This document shows positions 6,932 through 10,940 of a stretch of DNA of 10,940 nucleotides, in pieces. The notes beneath the pieces are model-generated. The model had not been told where the DNA came from and ran no database searches. It saw only the letters and a list, made by a program, of their open reading frames with translations. The position numbers and the translations under genes were made by a program. Within the stretch, counting starts at the first letter, position 1; every line of letters begins with the position of its first letter. This stretch comes from an uncultured Desulfobacterales bacterium (GTDB lineage: Bacteria > Desulfobacterota > Desulfobacteria > Desulfobacterales > JAFDCJ01), in contig CALZJV010000308.1 of the NCBI GenBank assembly GCA_945787595.1, positions 1 through 10,940 on the forward strand, given 5' to 3'.

Positions 6932-7975
6932 ATGAAATCATTGACCTCGATAAGCAGATCGGTACCGGATCTTGCTATCAATATCGATGCCGTTTGCAGT
7001 TTGATTGCAGGAACCCAACTGCCCAGCGGGGAAATCCCATGGTGTGACGGCCAAAAAACAGATCCCTGGGATCACGTTGAGGCCGCCATGGGGCTTAGTA
7101 TCGGCGGGTATCTGTCCCATGCCCGACTTGCCTATGGGTGGATGGCACATATGCAGCTTGAGGATGGCTGCTGGTATTCGGCCTACATGCAGGGTGTTCC
7201 CGAAGACAGGACCCGGGATGCCAATATGTCCTCTTACATTGCTGTCGGTGTATTTCATTATTATCTCATCACCGCGGACATCGCTTTTGTCAGACGGATG
7301 TGGCCGACGGTGTCGGCAGCCATAGATTTTGCGTTGCGTCTTCAAACTCCTGAAGGCGAGATTCACTGGGCCATCAGCCCTGAAGGCCAGGTGGATCCAA
7401 TGGCGCTTTTAACCGGGTCCAGCTCGATATATATGAGTCTAAAATGCGCCCTGGCCATTACCAAGATACTCGGGCGCTCCGCACCCAAATGGGAAAACGC
7501 CTTGATTAAGCTGGGAGGCGCCATCAGGCAGAAGCCCCATCTTTTCAACATAGCCAAATCCCGCTATTCCATGTACTGGTTTTACCCGATTCTCACCGGC
7601 GTTTTAACCGGAGCCGACGCCCAAAAGCGAATCGATAAGTACTGGGCAAAATATATGATCGAAGACAGGGGGGTTCGGTGCGTTTCCGACGAGCCTTGGG
7701 TGACTATTGCAGAAACGTCGGAGCTGGTTATCGCGCTGGCATCAATGGGGAATAGAGAACTTGCCAAGATTATATATAGCTGGATTGTCGATCGAAGGTA
7801 TGAAGATGGTTCCTATTGGTGTGGTTTCACTTTTCCCGATATGATCATCTGGCCTGAAGATAAAATCACCTGGACCAACGCCGTGGCCCTCATGGCCGCA
7901 GATGCCCTTTACGGCCTAACACCGGCCGGTCAATTGTTCAGCCATGACTTTTGGAAAGGCTTTGATTTTATTTGA
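6932..7975 (+). CDS. Alpha/alpha-barrel protein (prenyltransferase / six-hairpin glycosidase-like)
   Basis: A 347-residue protein, mostly helical, with recurring short motifs of the type Q-x2-(D/S/E)G-x-x-W: QLPSGEIPW (29-37), QLEDGCWYSAY (75-85), TPEGEIHWA (139-147) and YEDGSYWCGF (290-299). Such repeats mark alpha/alpha toroids, which include terpenoid cyclase/prenyltransferase subunits and six-hairpin glycosidases (GH15-like). The stretch about 93-137 (RDANMSSYIAVGVFHYY and following) resembles glycosidase barrels. Databases tend to label these 'prenyltransferase', but no prenyl-binding motif is visible. No signal peptide is seen, so it is probably cytoplasmic. The ATG at 6932 follows GAGAGG by about nine bases. 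The 3' end overlaps the acyltransferase start, so the two are translated together. I infer a role in glycan processing or trimming; the reaction is unknown. Confidence 0.7.
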   Translation: MKSLTSISRSVPDLAINIDAVCSLIAGTQLPSGEIPWCDGQKTDPWDHVEAAMGLSIGGYLSHARLAYGWMAHMQLEDGCWYSAYMQGVPEDRTRDANMSSYIAVGVFHYYLITADIAFVRRMWPTVSAAIDFALRLQTPEGEIHWAISPEGQVDPMALLTGSSSIYMSLKCALAITKILGRSAPKWENALIKLGGAIRQKPHLFNIAKSRYSMYWFYPILTGVLTGADAQKRIDKYWAKYMIEDRGVRCVSDEPWVTIAETSELVIALASMGNRELAKIIYSWIVDRRYEDGSYWCGFTFPDMIIWPEDKITWTNAVALMAADALYGLTPAGQLFSHDFWKGFDFI

Positions 7976-8691
7976 GAAGAGACCATCGTCCATACTACCT
8001 TAAGAAAGCCTACCTGAAATTCCAAGAATTTTATGTCAATCACTTCCTGCGCCCTCAGCTTGAATGCCTCGGAAAAGGTTTCACGTTTATGCGACCTTGG
8101 CACGTGGAAATTTTTGGTGCTCCAATTGAAATAGGTGATTATGTCAATGTGGTGGCATCCTCCGATAAAAATGTCAGGCTTGCCATTTGGGCGGAAGAAA
8201 AAGACCAGGGAAGCATTCGAATCGGTAATTACTGCCTGATTTGCTCAGGGGTGCGAATCGGATCGGCCCATGAAATCATTATCGGCAACAATTGTATGAT
8301 TGCGAGCAATGCTTATATTACCGATTCGGACTGGCATGATATTTACAACCGGATCTCCATCGGAAAAACCGCACCCATTAAAATTGAAGATAACGTATGG
8401 ATCGGTGATAGCGTCATTGTTTGCAAAGGTGTCACCATCGGTGAAAACAGCATTATTGGAGCCGGCGCGGTGGTAGTGGACGACATCCCCGCAAACTGTG
8501 TGGCCGCAGGAAACCCGGCTAAAATCGTAAAAAAACTAAATGCTATGCAACCGTTTACCACCAGGGCGCAGTGGTTTTCGGATCCTGAAAAGCTTTTTCA
8601 GGATTTCGAACAAGCCGACAAAAAACTTTTAGGTGAAAATTCACTGTTTCACTGGCTGCGTTGTCTTTTGTTTCCTACCGAGTGGGATTGA
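7972..8691 (+). CDS. Left-handed beta-helix (hexapeptide) O-acyltransferase
   Basis: A 239-residue acyltransferase. Residues about 51-188 carry the repeated hexapeptide pattern of the left-handed beta-helix: IEIGDYVNV, IRIGNYCLI, IIIGNNCMI, then IEDNVWIGDSVIVCKGVTIG and the family-typical GAGAVV...GNPAKIVKKL ending at 188. His122 in DSDWHD occupies the place of the catalytic His of the xenobiotic/galactoside acetyltransferase group. It probably transfers an acetyl or other acyl group from CoA to a sugar hydroxyl, as a trimer. The N-terminal 40 residues are basic-aromatic and unlike nodulation-type NodL proteins. The start is TTG at 7972, inside the previous stop (TTGA overlap); an in-frame TGA at 7963 rules out an earlier start, and the region from the first residues on looks genuine. 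It is translationally coupled to the barrel protein and followed by the 21-base repeats. Confidence 0.88.
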   Translation: MRRDHRPYYLKKAYLKFQEFYVNHFLRPQLECLGKGFTFMRPWHVEIFGAPIEIGDYVNVVASSDKNVRLAIWAEEKDQGSIRIGNYCLICSGVRIGSAHEIIIGNNCMIASNAYITDSDWHDIYNRISIGKTAPIKIEDNVWIGDSVIVCKGVTIGENSIIGAGAVVVDDIPANCVAAGNPAKIVKKLNAMQPFTTRAQWFSDPEKLFQDFEQADKKLLGENSLFHWLRCLLFPTEWD

Positions 8692-8730
8692 GGGCAGGTG
8701 ATAGAGAGAACAGAAGACAGATCTCAGATG

Positions 8731-8835
8731 ACAGACGATAGACGACAGAAAACAGATGACAGAGGACAGAAAACAGATGACAGAGGACAGAAAACAGATG
8801 ACAGAGGACAGAAAACAGAAGACAGAGGACAGAAA
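8731..8835. repeat. 21-base tandem repeat (minisatellite), five units
   Basis: Five head-to-tail 21-base units: 8731-8751 (diverged), 8752-8772, 8773-8793 and 8794-8814 (identical to one another), and 8815-8835 (one difference). The unit is ACAGATGACAGAGGACAGAAA; degraded copies continue on both sides (from about 8709 to 8860). The purine bias (A and G on this strand) is strong. Because 21 is a multiple of three, it stays open as a seven-residue repeat, but nothing suggests translation. Copy number is probably variable by slippage. Confidence 0.85.
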
Positions 8836-8866
8836 ACAGAAGAACGATGTCAGAGGACTGATAGGA

Positions 8867-8929
8867 GGTTTCAGGTTACAACTTATCCGCCGGCCAAAAA
8901 AAATGGCGGATGGGCCGAAACCTGAAACC
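8867..8929. repeat. Nested inverted repeat
   Basis: Outer arms GGTTTCAGGTT (8867-8877) and AACCTGAAACC (8919-8929) match perfectly over 11 bases. Inside, ATCCGCC (8885-8891) and GGCGGAT (8905-8911) match over seven around an A-rich loop. It could end transcription of the acyltransferase operon through a hairpin, but no T-run follows, so a repetitive palindromic element is more likely. Confidence 0.6.
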
Positions 8930-9003
8930 TTACGTTCCTGACACCATGTTGTCAGAAATAGAGATCCCTAAGGGCTTAACCAGTAAGAAAATTTAAAAAC
9001 TGT

Positions 9004-9032
9004 TTGACATACTTTGGCATATCATATTAATA
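9004..9032 (+). promoter_or_regulatory. Candidate sigma70 promoter of tetR
   Basis: TTGACA at 9004-9009 is a perfect -35 match; after 17 bases TTAATA (9027-9032) serves as -10, with AT-rich DNA around. Transcription would start near 9039, inside the operator at 9034-9049, giving a leader of about 85 bases before the ATG at 9124. Confidence 0.6.
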
Positions 9033-9033
9033 A

Positions 9034-9049
9034 AAAGACCGGTCGGTAT
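9034..9049. promoter_or_regulatory. TetR operator O1 (overlaps the tetR start of transcription)
   Basis: AAAGACCGGTCGGTAT at 9034-9049, centred on GACCGGTC (9037-9044), a perfect palindrome. Extended, it resembles ATACCGACC|GGTCGGTAT with 6 of 9 left-arm bases matching, the size and symmetry of TetR-family operators. Position just after the -10 implies autorepression. The same 16 bases recur inverted at 9793-9808. Confidence 0.75.
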
Positions 9050-9072
9050 ATCAATAATTATTTATCAAATTC

Positions 9073-9090
9073 ACCGGTCAATTGACTGGT
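9073..9090. promoter_or_regulatory. Second palindrome in the tetR leader
   Basis: ACCGGTCAA (9073-9081) and TTGACTGGT (9082-9090) form an 18-base palindrome with one mismatch, sharing the ACCGGTC core with O1. It lies 34 bases before the ATG, 24 bases past O1. It may be a weaker auxiliary operator for the same regulator. Confidence 0.5.
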
Positions 9091-9123
9091 CAACCAATAA
9101 GCAAATCAACCATTCAACGAAAA

Positions 9124-9720
9124 ATGGCAACCAAAGGCCTTCAAACCCGTCGTAATGTCATTGAAAAATCATTGCAGCTTTTTTCGGTGAAAGGTTATTA
9201 CAATACCTCCGTCAGCGACATTCTGGATGCCACCGGTCTGACAAAAGGCGGGCTCTACGGGCATTTTTCGAGTAAAGAAGATATCTGGTACGCGGTTTAC
9301 GATGAAGCGGTAAACATCTGGAAAGGTCTTGTGTTCAAAGGCATCCGCAATAACTCCGATCCTTTGAAACGGATAGAAAAATTCATTGAAAATGATATTG
9401 AGGATTATCTGGGCGCAGATGTATTTGACGGCGGCTGTTTTTTTCTCAACATGCTGGTTGAACTTTCCGGACAGTCGGCTTCGATGAGCAAGCAGATTCA
9501 GCGCGGTTTTGTCAGGTTATCCAGTTTGCTGCGCTCCTGGCTGGAAGAGGCTGATCAACAAGGTATATTGCAGACGGGCCTGGATTTCAAAGAGATTGCC
9601 AACTATATAATTATATCCCTAAATGGTGCGGCGGCGCTTTACATATCCAGTCGCGATAGATCCATTCTGGAGCAAACCATCCGCCAACTTCGGTTTTATA
9701 TCAATCAGTTAAAGAAATAG
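9124..9720 (+). CDS. TetR/AcrR family transcriptional regulator
   Basis: A 198-residue one-component repressor. The N-terminal DNA-binding domain shows the TetR signature: RRNVIEKSLQLFSVKGYYNTSV (about 9-30), the helix-turn-helix about 28-48 (DILDATGLTKGGLYGHF), and SSKEDIW (49-55). The rest is an all-helical ligand-binding and dimerising domain that starts by about residue 60; its ligand cannot be read. The ATG at 9124 is preferred over a TTG at 9082, which falls within a palindrome and would add 14 residues before the normal fold start; neither has a good ribosome site. Operators O1 (9034) and O2 (9793) flank the gene, so it is likely to repress itself. Neighbouring genes show no efflux or fatty-acid enzyme to suggest the inducer. 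Confidence 0.9.
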   Translation: MATKGLQTRRNVIEKSLQLFSVKGYYNTSVSDILDATGLTKGGLYGHFSSKEDIWYAVYDEAVNIWKGLVFKGIRNNSDPLKRIEKFIENDIEDYLGADVFDGGCFFLNMLVELSGQSASMSKQIQRGFVRLSSLLRSWLEEADQQGILQTGLDFKEIANYIIISLNGAAALYISSRDRSILEQTIRQLRFYINQLKK

Positions 9721-9792
9721 ATCTTCTATTTTATTTTGGATTCCAAATTTCGGATCTAAACGGGAAAATGTCGATTTATAACGTTTAAAAAA

Positions 9793-9808
9793 ATACCGAC
9801 CGGTCTTT
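9793..9808. promoter_or_regulatory. TetR operator O2 (inverted copy of O1)
   Basis: ATACCGACCGGTCTTT at 9793-9808 is the exact reverse complement of O1 over all 16 bases. It lies 73 bases after the tetR stop and about 437 before the aminotransferase start. A weak -10-like TATAAC (9777-9782) sits 11 bases upstream on the plus strand. It may control a transcript toward the aminotransferase, allow DNA looping with O1, or be left over from a lost gene. Confidence 0.7.
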
Positions 9809-9885
9809 ATTTCATCGTAGATAACATGATCCTCAGGGCCAGGTCAGATACCATCGATTGTGCCATAAGAGAATAATCGAGAGAG

Positions 9886-10063
9886 GTTGAGCCGGTTTGC
9901 CGGTTTTGCCCGTTGGCCTGTTTCCGCCGGCCTCGCTGGACGCGTAAAGCTGTCACATCCAAGCAAGAGAAAAACCATGCATGAAATAATTTTTAAACTC
10001 AAGTTAAGCGAATTCGCTTTTTATGTACTCCGATAACCGGCCAACCGGCAAAACTGGCTCAAC
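9886..10063. repeat. Inverted repeat pair around an AT-rich segment
   Basis: GTTGAGCCGGTTTGCCGG (9886-9903) and CCGGCAAAACTGGCTCAAC (10045-10063) are reverse complements apart from one mismatch and one extra base, separated by about 141 bases. A second GTTGGCC/GGCCAAC pairing lies just inside. It looks like the ends of a small element or a long palindromic repeat. Confidence 0.55.
10006..10022 (+). terminator. Weak terminator-like hairpin
   Basis: AAGCGAATTCGCTT (10006-10019) is a perfect 14-base palindrome; the last two T bases run into TTT, giving a five-T tail to 10022. The stem is only five base pairs (AAGCG/CGCTT), so termination would be weak. It could end the tetR transcript or protect the 10246 gene from read-through. 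Confidence 0.3.
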
Positions 10064-10140
10064 GGGCTAACCTGTCTCAAAAATACTCGATGCTTGGCCC
10101 CCTTTCAGAGGCTCGACAAAACCGGGCCCTCCCTCTCTCC

Positions 10141-10194
10141 GAGCTGTAGGCTCTACGAGCAGGAAGCCGGGCTGTAGGCCTACGGGCCGGAAGC
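10141..10194. repeat. 27-base tandem duplication with hairpin cores
   Basis: Two consecutive 27-base units, 10141-10167 and 10168-10194, both reading (G)GCTGTAGGC..CTACG..C.GGAAGC. The second carries the perfect palindrome GTAGGCCTAC (10174-10183), and the first GTAG...CTAC around a three-base loop. They lie just upstream of the aminotransferase; probably an interspersed repeat rather than a regulatory site. Confidence 0.55.
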
Positions 10195-10245
10195 TGAACC
10201 CGGATCTTTACGCTTTTGCTCAACTATTTAATGAAGGAGATTTGA

Positions 10246-10806
10246 GTGGAATTTAATAATTTACTTACCGACAGAACCAGAGCTATGGATGTGAATGTTA
10301 TCAGGGAAATTTTAAAAGTCGTATCACAACCCGGGATGGTGTCTCTGGCCGGAGGAATTCCAGCTCCTGAAAGCTTTCCTTTGGAAATTATACGGGAATT
10401 GACGTCTATCGTGATTGATAAATACGCCTCAAAAGCATTTCAATACGATCCGACTGAAGGATTCGGACCCCTGAGAGAAATTCTGGTCGACTATCTTGAG
10501 CCTAGAGGCGTTAAATCCAACAAGGAGGAAATCCTTGTCGCCAGCGGCTCCCAGGGAGTTTTGGACGCTATCGGGAAAGTTCTGATCTCAAAAGGTGATA
10601 AAGTCGCCGTAGAGGCCCCGACCTACCTGGGAGCAATTCAGGCTTTCACGCCGTATGAGCCGGAATACATCAGACTTGATACCGATGAGGATGGACTGAT
10701 TCCCCAATCCCTTGAAAAAGTACTTGATGGCGGCGGGATAAAGTTTATTTACCTGGTGCCGACCTTTCAAAATCCGACCGGCAGAACGATTCCCCTGGAA
10801 CGTTGA
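10246..10806 (+). pseudogene. 3'-truncated PLP-dependent aminotransferase (class I/II, LysN/2-aminoadipate type)
   Basis: A GTG at 10246 with AAGGAG six bases upstream starts a frame of 186 residues that closely matches the first part of class I/II aminotransferases of about 390-400 residues: the N-terminal MVSLAGGIPAPESFP-type segment (about 31-45), FQYDPTEGFGPLRE (65-78), ASGSQGVLDAIGKVL (99-113) with the cofactor phosphate-binding turn, and VPTFQNPTGRTIPLER (171-186), the Asn-Pro-x-Gly substrate motif. It stops at TGA 10804-10806, right where family members continue. The large-domain half with the pyridoxal-binding Lys is missing, so the product should be inactive. The bases after the stop (TGAACCGCTCAACC) do not resemble aminotransferase and match the GTTGA-type repeats nearby, so a deletion or insertion cut the gene. 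Confidence 0.8.
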
Positions 10807-10839
10807 ACCGCTCAACCTTGGTTATCCTCAGTCGGCGTT

Positions 10840-10940
10840 TTAAGCCTTCTTGCGGCTCGCCAACTGGTAGCTTTGAAACAGCATTCCACCGGCCAGAGCA
10901 ATCAAGCTGCTGTTTAAAAATAGAACAAATGACCCAGTGG
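10840..10940 (-). CDS. C-terminal end of a probable membrane protein (partial)
   Basis: Reading leftward from the right edge, 32 codons end in TAA at 10840-10842. The residues FVLFLNSSLIALAGGMLF form one hydrophobic segment, followed by a basic end (QLASRKKA), the usual cytoplasmic finish of an inner-membrane protein. It converges on the truncated aminotransferase, leaving 33 bases between their stops. Too little is visible to name a family; chance is possible. Confidence 0.35.
   Translation of the reverse strand, partial: TGSFVLFLNSSLIALAGGMLFQSYQLASRKKA

Larger units (their letters stand above)
8692..9123. other. Intergenic region: minisatellite, nested hairpin, tetR promoter
   Basis: Between the acyltransferase stop and the tetR ATG lie the 21-base tandem repeats (8731-8835), a nested hairpin (8867-8929), and then an AT-rich promoter region with operators (9004-9090). 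A frame of 75 codons across the repeats has no ribosome site and translates to a simple acidic-basic repeat; it is not called. Confidence 0.6.
9721..10245. other. Intergenic region between tetR and the aminotransferase
   Basis: About 525 bases without a gene. It holds the second TetR operator (9793-9808), an inverted pair around an AT-rich core (9886-10063) with a small terminator-like hairpin inside (10006-10022), a 27-base tandem pair (10141-10194), and the ribosome site of the aminotransferase (AAGGAG at 10234-10239). Confidence 0.6.

Noticed and set aside
6938..7366. 142-codon minus-strand frame
   Set aside because: Antisense to the barrel protein, with no motif or ribosome site.
8731..8835. 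CRISPR array
   Set aside because: The units abut without unique spacers and are 21 bases; no cas genes in the window.
8698..8925. 75-codon frame giving a seven-residue repeat protein
   Set aside because: It follows from a 21-base tandem repeat, which stays open in frame by length alone; no ribosome site, start or family similarity.
9082..9123. TTG at 9082 as the tetR start
   Set aside because: It lies in the middle of an operator-like palindrome and adds 14 residues ahead of the normal fold; the ATG at 9124 fits better.

Overview
The window looks like a stretch of chromosome from a Desulfobacterota-type anaerobe (Desulfobacterales-like). This is inferred from the mix of radical SAM/SPASM proteins, a Trp-less dodecin, an alpha/alpha-barrel protein paired with a hexapeptide acyltransferase, and intergenic regions full of short inverted and tandem repeats. 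No marker gene (rRNA, tRNA, ribosomal protein) is present to confirm it.

Layout. Positions 1-6355 carry genes on the minus strand: a radical SAM/SPASM protein cut by the left edge (1-989), a second complete radical SAM/SPASM protein (1387-2388), a membrane family-2 glycosyltransferase of the cellulose/mannan-synthase type (2448-3896), a class I SAM methyltransferase (4836-5564) and a dodecin (6140-6355). From 6932 the genes lie on the plus strand: an alpha/alpha-barrel 'prenyltransferase/six-hairpin glycosidase-like' protein (6932-7975) overlapping a left-handed beta-helix acyltransferase (7972-8691), a TetR-family regulator (9124-9720) and a 3'-truncated PLP aminotransferase (10246-10806). 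The C-terminal end of a probable membrane protein enters from the right edge on the minus strand (10840-10940).

How the genes may work together. The glycosyltransferase, the methyltransferase, the barrel protein and the acyltransferase fit synthesis or decoration of a surface glycan. The only tightly coupled pairs are 6932/7972 (overlapping) and 2448/1387 (59-base gap). The TetR gene has a clear autoregulatory layout: a sigma70-like promoter with a 16-base operator just after its -10, and an identical operator in inverted orientation 73 bases past its stop. Its target genes are not evident, because the next plus-strand gene is a broken aminotransferase.

Non-coding. About 30% of the window is intergenic. 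Nearly every gap holds a different repeat: GGTTCA-rich repeats, a TTCGAC/GTCGAA hairpin, a perfect 16-base inverted repeat beside a roughly 120-base imperfect palindrome, a 21-base minisatellite followed by a nested hairpin, an inverted pair around an AT-rich segment, and a 27-base tandem duplication. Together with the truncated aminotransferase and a probable frameshifted reading frame at 6621-6897, this marks a repeat-rich, partly decaying region. I found no convincing complete new system. The best leads are the mirrored TetR operators, the Trp-less dodecin, the two-SPASM/glycosyltransferase group, and the coupled barrel/acyltransferase pair.
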